64,000 bases of DNA from Caulobacter sp. SLTY (lineage in GTDB: Bacteria; Pseudomonadota; Alphaproteobacteria; Caulobacterales; Caulobacteraceae), in contig NZ_JAAALA010000018.1 in NCBI RefSeq assembly GCF_009905535.1, forward strand, positions 1-64,000, given 5' to 3'. A program made the translations under genes and the position numbers. Shown in pieces: positions 26,532 to 35,796 of this stretch (position 1 is its first letter; the number at the start of each line of letters is the position of its first letter). The notes under the pieces are model-generated. The model was not told the DNA's origin. It saw nothing but the letters and a program-made list of their open reading frames with translations, and did not search any database.

Positions 26532-27365
26532 GTGATCCGCCAGCCGGCCGCCAAGGTCTGGCGCGAGCGGATCCGGCCCTTCACGGGTAATTTCGATGGC
26601 GAGCCCGACTTCCTGGTCATCGGCGCCCAGAAGGCCAGCACGACCTGGCTGTCGCACCTGTTCACCCAGCAACCGAGCCTGCTGAAACCCAAGATCAAGG
26701 AAATTCACTATTTCAACCGGCACTACGACCTGGGCCCCCGCTGGTACCGGTCGCATTTCGCCAGTTCGGAACAGGCCGAGGCGCGGGCCCTGGAAACGGG
26801 TCTGACCCGGCTGCTTCGCTATGAGGCGACGCCGGATTACCTGTTCGATGCCGGCGCGGCGGCCCGAATCGCCGCCGACCTGCCCAAAGCCAGGCTGGTG
26901 GTGCTGGTGCGCGACCCGGTCTGGCGCGCGGTGTCGGGTTACAACCATATGGTCCGGGCGGGGCTGGAGAAGCGGTCGCTGGAGTCCGCGATCCTGGGCG
27001 AGGACGAGCAGCTGGAACAGGCACGGCGCACCTCGCCCGAGGCCTACCGGCACGCGCTGGAATTCCATTCCTACGTGGCGCGCGGCCTCTATTTCGATCA
27101 GATCCAGCGCTACCGGTCGCACTTCGCCGATCGCGACATCCAGGTGCTGGTCTACGAGGAGCTCATCGCCGACCCGCAGGCCGGCCTGGAGCAGCTCGCC
27201 ACCTTCCTGGACGTGCCTCTGACCCTGCCGGCGCGCGTCACCGCCCAGAATGTCGGCCGCTACGAGCGCAAGGTCGATCCCGGCATCGAACGGTACATCC
27301 GCGACGCGACCGACGCCGACACCACCGCCCTGTTCAGCGCCCTCGGGCGGCCTCGGCCCTGGTGA
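26532..27365 (+). CDS. Sulfotransferase family protein
   Basis: 277 residues from a GTG at 26532, with GGGAA 11 bases ahead. The frame is open for 1.2 kb more upstream, but that part is antisense to the acyltransferase gene and reads as low-complexity shadow. The PAPS loop FLVIGAQKASTTWLSHLF (~27-44) and LVVLVRDPVWRAVSGYNHM (3'-phosphate site) mark a heparan-sulfate-type sulfotransferase. It is the only plus-strand gene inside the minus-strand series, and its 3' end overlaps the convergent glycosyltransferase gene by 32 bases. Substrate is presumably the locus polymer. Confidence 0.85.
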   Translation: MIRQPAAKVWRERIRPFTGNFDGEPDFLVIGAQKASTTWLSHLFTQQPSLLKPKIKEIHYFNRHYDLGPRWYRSHFASSEQAEARALETGLTRLLRYEATPDYLFDAGAAARIAADLPKARLVVLVRDPVWRAVSGYNHMVRAGLEKRSLESAILGEDEQLEQARRTSPEAYRHALEFHSYVARGLYFDQIQRYRSHFADRDIQVLVYEELIADPQAGLEQLATFLDVPLTLPARVTAQNVGRYERKVDPGIERYIRDATDADTTALFSALGRPRPW

Positions 27366-28590
27366 TCGCAGCCTGGTAAGCCTCGATAAGGGTCTGCGAG
27401 ACCCGCTCCCACGACAGCGGCCCGGCGGCCGCCTCCAACGCCGCCGCCTTGGCGGCGGCCAGTCGGGCCGGATTGTCGATCAGCCCTTGGATGGCGGCGG
27501 CAATGGCCTCGTCACCCTCCTCGGCCAGGACGATGGCCTGCGGCGCCACCCGCGCGATCTCGCGATTGCCTGCGGTGGGGGTGGCCACCACCGCAGCTCC
27601 GCCCAGCAGGGAGTGGAACACCTTGTTGGTGATGGTCAGGTCGCGGCTGGCCGGCGTCGGCCGATCCAGGGCCAGGCCGATATCGTGCTCGGCAATCCGC
27701 GACAGCAGGTCCGCCGGCGCTGTTGTGGGGTGGAAGAACAGGCTGTCCCGCCGCTCCGGCGCCAGCCGCAGGCGGAGGGACTCCTGATATTCGGCCGAGC
27801 CGTCGCCCCGGATGTGCAGCTCGACCTTGCCCCGAAGCCGGTCCAAGGCGTCGATCAGGGGCTCCAGCCCCCTCCCCGGCCCCGTCGTCTGGGACACCCA
27901 GTGCAGGCTGACCGCGTCCGGGTCGCGCCGGTCGAGCCGCTTGCCGTCGATGCCCTGGCGGTCGGACCAGCGGAAGGCGTTGTAGATCGTCAGCGGCGGC
28001 CTGGCGCCATGCTCGGCCGCCAGGGCGCCGGCCAGGGCGTCGGAGGTGGTCGAGGTCACCGCGGCCCTGTGCAGGGCCAGGTCCTCCAGCGCGCGCAGGC
28101 GACGGATCGGCCGTTCCCTTTGCGCCGAGGGGAGCAGGTCGCGGGAGTACCAGTCCTCGAAGTCGACCGAGCACAGGGCGCCCCGGCGGGTCAGGCGGTC
28201 GAGCGCAACCAGGCCAACCTCCAGGTGACAGCTGTAGAGATCCGCCTTCACCGCCTCGGCGGCGCGGAGGGTGGCCTCCACCGAGTAACCCAGGCTGCCG
28301 TCCAGCTGCAGGCCCAGGCGGCTGACCGCCGCTATGGACAGCCGCCGCTCCAGCCGGCTCCACTGACGGACCAGGGGCGAGGCGGCCGGCAGGTCGGGGA
28401 CGGTCACCCGCGGCCAGGGCCGGGCGGCCAGAAGGCCCTCATCCCGCGCCTGGTCGGCGGGGATCAGGGATGGACCGACCACGGTCACCCGGAACCCGGC
28501 GGCCGCCAGGGCGTCGGCCTCCTTAACCAGGCGCGGGTTGCGCCAGATGTGGGCGCCGGTGATCAGGCAGACGTGCCGCGGGGCCGGCAT
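27334..28590 (-). CDS. Glycosyltransferase, GT4-like
   Basis: A 418-residue GT-B protein. It starts HVCLITGAHIWRNPRLVKEA, as in a known group of bacterial glycosyltransferases, and the later part has LHWVSQTTGPGRGLEPLIDAL and GLALDRPTPASRDLTITNK, then LLGGAAVVATPTAGNREI for the donor side. The E-x7-E signature is not apparent. Its ATG shares a base with the stop of the flippase gene (TGATG), so translation is coupled. The last 32 bases overlap the opposing sulfotransferase gene. Confidence 0.78.
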   Translation of the reverse strand: MPAPRHVCLITGAHIWRNPRLVKEADALAAAGFRVTVVGPSLIPADQARDEGLLAARPWPRVTVPDLPAASPLVRQWSRLERRLSIAAVSRLGLQLDGSLGYSVEATLRAAEAVKADLYSCHLEVGLVALDRLTRRGALCSVDFEDWYSRDLLPSAQRERPIRRLRALEDLALHRAAVTSTTSDALAGALAAEHGARPPLTIYNAFRWSDRQGIDGKRLDRRDPDAVSLHWVSQTTGPGRGLEPLIDALDRLRGKVELHIRGDGSAEYQESLRLRLAPERRDSLFFHPTTAPADLLSRIAEHDIGLALDRPTPASRDLTITNKVFHSLLGGAAVVATPTAGNREIARVAPQAIVLAEEGDEAIAAAIQGLIDNPARLAAAKAAALEAAAGPLSWERVSQTLIEAYQAAITRAEAARGR

Positions 28591-30092
28591 CAGGCGGCCC
28601 TGTTGAGCAGCAGAACACGGCGGGCCAGGCGCCCGCCCGGGAGCAGGCCGCAGAGCGTATTGAGGCCCTGAGCGTCAAGGAAGCGGATCAGCGCCAGCAT
28701 CAGCAGAGACGTCGCGCCGCCGGTGACCACCAGGGTCACGATCGGCCGGGCCGCTTCGAAGGCCAGGAACCAGCCACCCGCCGCGACCGCCAGGCCGACG
28801 ACGGTCAACACCAGGCCGGGCAGAGCCGCGGCGACCAGGTCCGACAGCGCCACGAGCCCGCCGCGCACCATCACCGCCAGCATGCCGGCGGCGACCAGCG
28901 TCAGCACCACGCCCAAGGAGATCACATAGGTCTGCAGGTCGGCGACCAGGAGGGCGATCAGGCAGGCCAGGTTGGCGACTATAATCACGATGTCATAGAT
29001 CAGCGTCCGCCTGGCGCCTTCGTTGGTCAGCACCACCAGCTTGACCACGTGGTAGAGACAGGCCGCCGTCGCAGCCAGCAGCATGGGCCGCACCATGGGC
29101 GCCACGGCGTCCCACTGCTGGCCGTAAAGGGTGTGGATCGCCGCCCGTTCGGCCATGGCCAGGGTGACCGCCAGGGGCGCGGTGGTCCACAGCCCGACCT
29201 TGAGCAACAGGCCGGCGGCCCGGCGGGCCTCGGTCGAGCGGGGCTCCATCCGGGCGAGCGTCGGATAGAGGACCGCCATCACCTGGTCCGAGATCCAGCT
29301 GGCCGCCAGCTGGGCCAGGCCCCGGGCGCGGATGAACACCCCAAGCGGTCCAAACCCGGCGAGCAGCGACAGCACGATGCTCTCGATGGCGGTCTGGGCC
29401 GCGATCAGCGCCCCGCTGGTGGTGCGAAGCAGGCCGAAGACGAAGGCTTCGCGATAGCCCTTCCAGCTGAACCGCCAGCCCCGCGGGCAGTCCTTGTCGA
29501 GCAGGAAGCCGATCACCAGGGGCACCGGCACCAGCAGGTTCTGGGCCAGCAGGGCCCAGACCCCGTGGCCCATCCAGGCCAGCAGGGAAGCGACCGCCGC
29601 ATAGAGCACGAAGGACCACATCTGCAGCCCGCGCAGCGTGCGCCACTTCAGGGCGATGCGCAGATAGGAGGAGTAGTAGTACCGCGGGATGTTGATCAGC
29701 ATCGCCAGCGAGCCGACGTGCACATAGACGGCGATCGGCTGGTACTGCGGCATGAAATGCATCACCAGGGCGATGATGTTGCAGACCACGAACAGCAGCC
29801 CGTGCAGCATGATCCCGAAAGCCAGGTGCGGGTAGTAGTCCTCGTCCGTCGGCGCCTTCTGATGGAACAGGTGGGCCGAGAAGGACTGCATCGAGAAGGA
29901 CAGCAGCAGCAGGATCACCCCGCTGACCACGCCGTACTGGCCGAACATCTCCGGGCTGATCAGTCGGGCCAGCAGCAGCGACAGCAGGATCGAGCCGGCC
30001 TTGGTGCCGAAGGCCAGCCCCGCGCCCCAAAGCACCGTATCGCGCGTGGCCTTGCGGTCGATACGCTCCTGCGACTCGTCCGGGCCCGACAT
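28590..30092 (-). CDS. Oligosaccharide flippase, Wzx-like
   Basis: A 500-residue membrane protein with 12-14 predicted helices and the polysaccharide-synthesis family pattern at the N-terminus (FGTKAGSILLSLLLARLISPEMFGQYGVV). It would flip the finished lipid-linked repeat unit to the periplasm for polymerisation. FIRARGLAQLAASWISDQVM is typical of the family's middle region. Its start shares a base with the galE stop (TGATG) and its stop with the next glycosyltransferase start. It is the only flippase seen in the locus. Confidence 0.88.
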   Translation of the reverse strand: MSGPDESQERIDRKATRDTVLWGAGLAFGTKAGSILLSLLLARLISPEMFGQYGVVSGVILLLLSFSMQSFSAHLFHQKAPTDEDYYPHLAFGIMLHGLLFVVCNIIALVMHFMPQYQPIAVYVHVGSLAMLINIPRYYYSSYLRIALKWRTLRGLQMWSFVLYAAVASLLAWMGHGVWALLAQNLLVPVPLVIGFLLDKDCPRGWRFSWKGYREAFVFGLLRTTSGALIAAQTAIESIVLSLLAGFGPLGVFIRARGLAQLAASWISDQVMAVLYPTLARMEPRSTEARRAAGLLLKVGLWTTAPLAVTLAMAERAAIHTLYGQQWDAVAPMVRPMLLAATAACLYHVVKLVVLTNEGARRTLIYDIVIIVANLACLIALLVADLQTYVISLGVVLTLVAAGMLAVMVRGGLVALSDLVAAALPGLVLTVVGLAVAAGGWFLAFEAARPIVTLVVTGGATSLLMLALIRFLDAQGLNTLCGLLPGGRLARRVLLLNRAA

Positions 30093-31069
30093 CAGCCGGC
30101 CAGTTCGTGCCAGCGCCAGGCCGAGCGCAGGATGTTGTCGATATCGGAATTGACCGGCGACCAGCCGAGCACCCGGCCCGCCTTCTCCGACGAGGCCACC
30201 AACGAGCCCGGATCGCCCGGGCGGCGCGGGCCGATTTCCCGGCGGATGGGGCGGCCGGACAGCTGCTCGACCTTGTCGAGGATTTCCTTCACCGACAGCC
30301 CGTGGCCTGTGCCCAGGTTGAAGGCGTCGCTTTGCCCGCCGTCCATCAGATGGTCGATGGCGCGGACATGGGCGTCAGCCAGGTCCAGCACGTGGACGTA
30401 GTCGCGCACGGCGGTGCCGTCGCGGGTGTCGAAATCGTCCCCGTTGATCCGGAACACCGCGTCCGGCTGCATCGCCGCCCGGATGGCCAGCGGGATCATG
30501 TGGGTTTCCGGCTCGTGCTTCTCGCCGATCTCCAGGTCCGGATCGTCACCGGCGGCGTTGAAATAGCGCAGCGCCACCGACCGCAGGCCGTGTGCGACGC
30601 CATAGTCGTGCAGCATCTTCTCGCCGATCAGCTTGGACCAGCCATAGGGGTTGATCGGCGACTGCGGGTGGGTCTCGTCGATCAACGGCGCCTGCGGCTC
30701 GCCGAAGGTGGCGCAGCTGGAGGAGAACAGAATCCTGCCGACTCCGGCGGTCGTCATTCCGGCCAGCAGGTTGTTCATCCCGGTGACGTTGGTCTCGTAG
30801 TAGGCGCCCGGCTGCTGGATCGACTCCCCGACGTAGGCCAGGGCTGCGAAATGGGCGACGATGTCCGGCTTGGTCTCGGCGATGGCCCTAGCAATGGCGT
30901 CGGCGTCGCGGATGTCGCCCTCGATCAAGGGGCCGAAGCGGACGAACTCGCGCCAGCCGCGCGACAGGTTGTCGAACACCACGACGGTCCAGCCCCGCGC
31001 CGCGAAGGCCTTGCAGCAATGGCTGCCGACATAGCCGGCGCCGCCGGTGACGAAGACGGTGCGGCTCAT
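30092..31069 (-). CDS. galE: UDP-glucose 4-epimerase
   Basis: A 325-residue SDR epimerase interconverting UDP-glucose and UDP-galactose. NAD motif GGAGYVGSHCCKAFAARGW is near the N-terminus, SSSCATFGEPQ carries the catalytic Ser/Thr region and NPYGWSKLIGEKML the Tyr-x3-Lys pair. RYFNAAGDDPDLEIGEKHEPETH-like sequence is the GalE substrate region. Length is slightly short of the usual ~330-340. It lies 8 bases after the FkbM gene and overlaps the flippase gene by 1 base. Other 4-epimerases of the family could act on UDP-GlcNAc as well. Confidence 0.88.
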   Translation of the reverse strand: MSRTVFVTGGAGYVGSHCCKAFAARGWTVVVFDNLSRGWREFVRFGPLIEGDIRDADAIARAIAETKPDIVAHFAALAYVGESIQQPGAYYETNVTGMNNLLAGMTTAGVGRILFSSSCATFGEPQAPLIDETHPQSPINPYGWSKLIGEKMLHDYGVAHGLRSVALRYFNAAGDDPDLEIGEKHEPETHMIPLAIRAAMQPDAVFRINGDDFDTRDGTAVRDYVHVLDLADAHVRAIDHLMDGGQSDAFNLGTGHGLSVKEILDKVEQLSGRPIRREIGPRRPGDPGSLVASSEKAGRVLGWSPVNSDIDNILRSAWRWHELAG

Positions 31070-31077
31070 TCAGGTTC

Positions 31078-31926
31078 TCACAGGCGCACGCCGTTGAGGG
31101 TGCGGTAGGGGGCGGCGGCCAGTCGCTCGCGCACGGCGGCCGGCTCGCGGACATAGAGCATGTTCGACACCCGATAGCCGAAGGGCCTGGCGGCCAGCTC
31201 GCGGGCGAAGGGGTCGTAGTACATGGCCTCGAAGCCGAAGGCGGCGAACCGCTCGCGGATGTCGGGGGTTTCCAGCTCGGTCTGGATGGCCAGCAGCGAG
31301 GGGGCGGCCAGCACCGCGGCGGCGCCTTCCAGCACCTGCTCCTCGAACCCCTCGACATCCAGCTTGATCATCGTCGGGGCGCCGACGCCCTCGACGTCGT
31401 CGAGCCGGCGGACCGGCACGATCCGCGCCTCTTCGCCCTCGGCGGCGACGCGGTTGATGGTGTCACGCCCGACGGTGAAGGCGATCTCGCCGTTGGAGGG
31501 GCCGAGCGCCACCTCTTCCACCCGCGCCAGGGATTGCAGGCCGTTAAGCGCCAGGTTGCGGCGCAGGGATCCGGCCGTATGCGGATCGGGTTCGAAGGCG
31601 ATCGTCCGGGCGCCGCAGGCCTTGGCCGCCAGCACGCTGTAGCTGCCGACATTGGCCCCGATGTCGAGGAACAGGTCGCCCGGCCGCAGTAGGTGCAGCA
31701 AGAAGCCCATCTCGGTGAATTCATGCAGGCCGCAATAGATGTTGCCGGTCGCCCCGGTCATGCCCCGCCGCACCGCCAGCCGGGCCTCGCCGATCCAGGG
31801 CACCACCACCTCGGGCGCCAGGCGCGAGCGCAGTTGCCAGTCGGCGAACCGCGCCAGCGCCGCTACCGGCCGGCCACGGTTCATCGGATGGGAGAGGATG
31901 AACCCAAGGATCGCGTCCAGTCGCAA
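31078..31926 (-). CDS. FkbM family methyltransferase
   Basis: 282 residues from a TTG at 31926, preferred because AAAGAGGGG lies nine bases ahead; a start at 31980 would place that site inside the gene. Motif I is LFLDIGANVGSYSVLAAKA (~85-103), then IAFEPDPHTAGSL and MIKLDVEGFEEQVLEGA, all standard for FkbM. It is the first gene of the minus-strand series, and divergent from the acyltransferase gene at 32138, so the promoter of the series should lie at about 31930-32130. It probably O-methylates a sugar. Confidence 0.83.
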   Translation of the reverse strand: MRLDAILGFILSHPMNRGRPVAALARFADWQLRSRLAPEVVVPWIGEARLAVRRGMTGATGNIYCGLHEFTEMGFLLHLLRPGDLFLDIGANVGSYSVLAAKACGARTIAFEPDPHTAGSLRRNLALNGLQSLARVEEVALGPSNGEIAFTVGRDTINRVAAEGEEARIVPVRRLDDVEGVGAPTMIKLDVEGFEEQVLEGAAAVLAAPSLLAIQTELETPDIRERFAAFGFEAMYYDPFARELAARPFGYRVSNMLYVREPAAVRERLAAAPYRTLNGVRL

Positions 31927-32040
31927 TGCCGCTCGCCCCTCTTTAACGCCACTCGTCGCGATGGCCGCGACCGTCCCCACCCTGGACGCCAGTCTCTAGG
32001 CGATCAGGCAGAGCCCGCCAACACCGATGTTGCGGTGCGA

Positions 32041-32062
32041 GACAATTGAGCCGCCGATTGTC
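32041..32062. promoter_or_regulatory. Inverted repeat in the divergent promoter region
   Basis: GACAAT and ATTGTC form a 6-bp inverted repeat with a 10-base spacer, in the ~210-base region between the two divergent polysaccharide units. Its spacing would suit a dimeric regulator, but six bases per arm can occur by chance. No clear -35/-10 pair was identified. Confidence 0.25.
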
Positions 32063-32137
32063 GGGACGGTGAAAATCATGCTGTCTGTCGCGCCTGCCGG
32101 GGATCGGGGCTCGGCGCGCGGGGCGAGTGGGGGCGAG

Positions 32138-33238
32138 ATGAAGCTGCTGAAGCTGGAAGCCATGCGGGGGTTCGCCGCCCTCTATGTGGTGCTGCACCAT
32201 GTCGTGCCGCACGACCTGACCTTCCAGGGGATCGAGGTCGGCCATCTGTTTCGCTTCGGCCAGGAAGCGGTGATCCTGTTCTTCCTGGTGTCCGGTTTCG
32301 TGATCAACTATTCCTACACGATGGGCCGGGACAAATCGTTCGGGCTGTATTTCTTCAATCGCGCCACCCGCATCTACATCCCATTGCTGGTCATCTACGT
32401 GATGGGTTACGCAATCGAATGTTTCCGGGTCGCGGGTCTTGCAGATCCCAAGCTCAAGGACCTGCTGCTCAACGTCCTGATGCTCCAGGACATGGCGGCG
32501 TTGAAGCCCAACGTCATCGTCTCGTCCTACATGCACAACACACCGCTGTGGTCGCTGTCCTACGAGTGGTGGTTCTACATGCTGTTCTTCCCGATCGTGA
32601 CCATCATCAAGACCCCGCGAACCGCCGGCTACTTGGTCTTCGGCCTCTCCATCGCCGCCGCCCTGCTCTACGTCGTCTGGCCCACCTTCGCGCCGCGGCT
32701 GTTGATGTACATGGCCATCTGGTGGGCCGGGGCCCATCTGGCCCAGGCCTATATGGACAAGGCCGGCAGGATCGGTCTCAAGGACTTCCTCGCGCCCGTG
32801 GCGGCCATCGGCACGATCTGCGCCGTCCTGGCGGTGGACAACCTGCTGCATCGCGCGGCGGGCGGGGCGCTGACCTTCGGCGTCCACCCCTTCCTGGAAC
32901 TTCGCCACTTCGCCTTCTCGCTGGTGGTGCTGGTCGGGGCCTATGTCTGGATGAAGGCTCGGTGGGTGTTGTTCGACCGGGTGTTCGGCCTGTTCGCCCT
33001 GGCCGCGCCGATCTCCTACAGCGTCTATATCAGCCACAAGTATCTGGTCGCCAACGCCACCTACCTTGCCTTCCTGAACAGCCCGATCCTGGAGTTCGTT
33101 CTCTACAGCGCAGTGATGGTGGCCTTCTGCATCGCCCTCGAAATCTATTTCTATCCCTGGGTCCGCCGCGCCCTGCGCCCAATGGTCTTTCGGCAGGCCG
33201 CCGAGTCCCAGAGCGCGAGCGGCCGCAATACTGGTTGA
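32138..33238 (+). CDS. Acyltransferase 3 family membrane protein
   Basis: 366 residues from the ATG at 32138, with GGGGGCGAG just ahead; longer in-frame starts add a non-conserved leader. The opening LLKLEAMRGFAALYVVLHHV has the conserved Arg-Gly and His of acyltransferase-3 proteins, and VILFFLVSGFVINYSYTM and FFNRATRIYIPLLVIYVMGY follow as usual. About ten helices are present. It would O-acylate the polymer or a precursor outside the cytoplasm. It opens the plus-strand polysaccharide unit, 240 bases ahead of the Wzc-like gene. Confidence 0.87.
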   Translation: MKLLKLEAMRGFAALYVVLHHVVPHDLTFQGIEVGHLFRFGQEAVILFFLVSGFVINYSYTMGRDKSFGLYFFNRATRIYIPLLVIYVMGYAIECFRVAGLADPKLKDLLLNVLMLQDMAALKPNVIVSSYMHNTPLWSLSYEWWFYMLFFPIVTIIKTPRTAGYLVFGLSIAAALLYVVWPTFAPRLLMYMAIWWAGAHLAQAYMDKAGRIGLKDFLAPVAAIGTICAVLAVDNLLHRAAGGALTFGVHPFLELRHFAFSLVVLVGAYVWMKARWVLFDRVFGLFALAAPISYSVYISHKYLVANATYLAFLNSPILEFVLYSAVMVAFCIALEIYFYPWVRRALRPMVFRQAAESQSASGRNTG

Positions 33239-33478
33239 GCCTCGTCAGGGGTCCGGAAGAGCGGCTGTCGCATCTTTGCGCGGCGCCCGGATTCTGGTCG
33301 GCGACGGAGCAAGGCGCTGGCGAACGTTATCGCAAAAGGCTAAGGCGAGGAGACAGATCGTCGCGCCGTTGGTGGCCGTCCGAAGCTTTGCGCTTGCAAA
33401 GGTTTAGAGGGCGCCGGCCGGCGGGGGCGCCGGGCGTATTCCGGCAGGTGGCGTTGCAAGCAGGATTTGGGAGTAACA

Positions 33479-35794
33479 ATGGTTGACGAGACGCGACAAC
33501 TCGGCGGCGGGTCCAACGATCGCAATTCGCCCATTGTTGTCCTTCGCAACGCCGGTCTGCCCGACGCGCGCCTGGCTGGACTGAACGTCGCCGGCCCTGA
33601 TGACGGCGAAGACGATGGCTTCGACTTTGCCCGTTATCTGCACATTCTGCGGAAGCACTGGCTGGTGATCGTCGCCTCGGTGGCCGTGGCGGTCGCCATT
33701 GCCGTGGCCCTGACCCTGACGACCCAGAAGATCTACACCGCGAGCGTCACCCTGCAGATCGACAAGGAGTCGGCTCAGGTGATCAACGTGCAGGGCATTG
33801 AGCCGCGCGAGACGACCACCTACGACGAATTCTTCCAGACCCAGTACGGCCTGATCAAGAGCGAGTCGCTCGCGGCCCGGACTGTCGACCGCCTCGGCCT
33901 CGTCAACGACCAGGCCTTCCTGACCGCCATGGGCTTCACCACCGGCGGATCCAAGGCGGCGCTCCGCGAACGGATCATCGAGCGGGTGGTCGGCAGTGTC
34001 GACGTCGCCCCGATCCAGCGTTCCCGACTGGTGCGGGTGACCTTCGCCAGCCCGGATCGCCAGATCTCCGCGCGGATCGCCAACGCCATCGCCGAAAATT
34101 ACATCGGCTCCAACCTGGACCGCCGGTTCGAGTCCTCCTCCTACGCCCGCAAGTTCCTGCAGGAGCGGATCGACGAGACCCGCGTCAAGCTGGAGGAGAG
34201 CGAGCGTCGGCTGGTGCAGTACGCTCGTGAGCAGCAGATCATCAACATCCCGACAGGCGGCAGCAGCAGCAGCAGCAGCGGCGAGGCGGGTAGTTCGGGT
34301 GGTGGCCAGCAGAACACGCCGCTGGCGGCCACCAGCCTCAGCTCGCTGAACGAAGCCCTCACCATGGCCCGCGCCGAGCGCATCCGCGCCGAACAGCGCT
34401 GGCGCCAGTCCCAGGCCAGCGGCGGGGCCGGCATCCTGAACCCGGCCGACAATGCCAACATCCAGCAACTTTCGCTGAACAAGGCCAACCTCGAGGCCGA
34501 ATACCGCGAAAAGGGCGAGTCCCTGCTGCCGGATCACCCGGACATGCTGCGCCTGCGCGCCCGCATCACCGAGCTGGAACGCCAGATCCAGAACGAGACC
34601 AACAACTCCCGCAGTTCCAGCGAGCAGTCGCTGCGCGCCCAGTACGAGGTGGCCCTGCGCCAGGAACGGTCGTTCGAGGCCCAGGTCAACGCCCTGAAGG
34701 GCTCGGTGCTCGACGCCCGCGACCGGGGCATCCAGTACGACATCTTCCAGCGCGAGGTGGACACCAACCGCAGCCTCTATGACGACCTGCTGCGGCGCTA
34801 CAAGGAAGTCGGCGTCTCCGGCGGGGTGACCAACAACAACATCTCGATCATCGACCGCGCCAAGGTTCCGAAGTTCGCCTCCAAGCCCCAGCCGCGCCAG
34901 AACCTGATCACCGCCGTGTTCGCCGGCCTGCTGATCGGCATCGGCCTGGCCTTCCTGCTGGAGTTCATGGACGAGTCGATCCGCTCGCCGCAGGACGTCG
35001 AGAACAAGCTGCGCCTGCCGTTGCTGGGCTCGATCCCCAAGCTGGCCAAGGGCGTGCTGCCTATGGACGCCCTGCAGGACGTCCGATCGAGTTTCTCGGA
35101 AGCCTACTACTCGCTCCAGACCGCCCTGCAGTTCTCCAGCGACAAGGGCATGCCCCGGAACCTGGCCGTGGTCAGCGCCCGGCCTTCGGAAGGCAAGTCC
35201 ACCAGTTCGCTGGCCCTCGCGCGGAACCTCGCCCGCCTCGGCGGCCGGGTGCTGCTGATCGACTCCGACCTGCGCAATCCGTCGCTGCACCGCCTGATCG
35301 GCGTCGAAAACAGCCGTGGCCTGTCGAACTATCTCAGTGGCGGGTCGGACATCGAGGACTTCGTCTCGGTGACCAACCAGGCCAACCTTTACTTCATGCC
35401 GACCGGCCCGCTGCCGCCGGACCCGGCCCAGCTGCTGGCCAGCGGCCGGCTGGTCGACCTGATCCGCGAGACCGGCAAGCTGTTCGATGTGGTCATCTTC
35501 GACGCCCCGCCGGTGATGGGCCTGGCTGACGCCCCGCTGATCGCCTCGCGCGTCGAGGCCGTGCTGATGGTGGTCGAATCGGGCCGCACCGGCCGCCGGG
35601 TGGTTCGCGCCGCCCTGGCCCGCCTGCGCACCGCCAACGCCCGCGTGCTGGGCGTGGTGCTGACCAAGTTTGACGCTCGCACCAGCACCTACGGCTACGG
35701 CTATGGCTACGGGTACGGCTACGGGTCGAACTACGACTACACCTACGGCAGCAAGCCGATCGAGGATAAGTCCGGCGGCAAGCGCAAGGCCTGA
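33479..35794 (+). CDS. Wzc-like polysaccharide co-polymerase with C-terminal tyrosine kinase
   Basis: 771 residues from the ATG at 33479 (GGGAG ahead). The cytosolic N-terminus is followed by TM1 (~61-81), a large periplasmic Wzz/GumC part with coiled-coil stretches (~220-260 and ~330-440), TM2 (~475-496) and a BY-kinase: Walker A ARPSEGKST (567-575), Walker A' LLIDSDLRN (592-600), Walker B VVIFDAPP (671-678). The C-terminal tail has nine tyrosines between 738 and 756, in a Tyr-Gly run, as sites for autophosphorylation. A Ser-rich linker (~262-267) is encoded by agc repeats. It controls chain length and export of the polymer. No separate phosphatase gene is nearby. Confidence 0.92.
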   Translation: MVDETRQLGGGSNDRNSPIVVLRNAGLPDARLAGLNVAGPDDGEDDGFDFARYLHILRKHWLVIVASVAVAVAIAVALTLTTQKIYTASVTLQIDKESAQVINVQGIEPRETTTYDEFFQTQYGLIKSESLAARTVDRLGLVNDQAFLTAMGFTTGGSKAALRERIIERVVGSVDVAPIQRSRLVRVTFASPDRQISARIANAIAENYIGSNLDRRFESSSYARKFLQERIDETRVKLEESERRLVQYAREQQIINIPTGGSSSSSSGEAGSSGGGQQNTPLAATSLSSLNEALTMARAERIRAEQRWRQSQASGGAGILNPADNANIQQLSLNKANLEAEYREKGESLLPDHPDMLRLRARITELERQIQNETNNSRSSSEQSLRAQYEVALRQERSFEAQVNALKGSVLDARDRGIQYDIFQREVDTNRSLYDDLLRRYKEVGVSGGVTNNNISIIDRAKVPKFASKPQPRQNLITAVFAGLLIGIGLAFLLEFMDESIRSPQDVENKLRLPLLGSIPKLAKGVLPMDALQDVRSSFSEAYYSLQTALQFSSDKGMPRNLAVVSARPSEGKSTSSLALARNLARLGGRVLLIDSDLRNPSLHRLIGVENSRGLSNYLSGGSDIEDFVSVTNQANLYFMPTGPLPPDPAQLLASGRLVDLIRETGKLFDVVIFDAPPVMGLADAPLIASRVEAVLMVVESGRTGRRVVRAALARLRTANARVLGVVLTKFDARTSTYGYGYGYGYGYGSNYDYTYGSKPIEDKSGGKRKA
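34258..34282 (+). repeat. agc trinucleotide repeat encoding a polyserine linker
   Basis: Six consecutive agc codons lie in the periplasmic region of the Wzc-like protein. As the unit is a codon, length changes would stay in frame. The segment is probably a flexible loop between coiled-coil parts. Confidence 0.7.
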
Positions 35795-35796
35795 CC

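Noticed and set aside
30092-31069. Genomic-island borders around the polysaccharide locus
   Set aside because: No integrase, tRNA end or direct-repeat att site was found around 5.3 or 40.5 kb, and base composition looks even.
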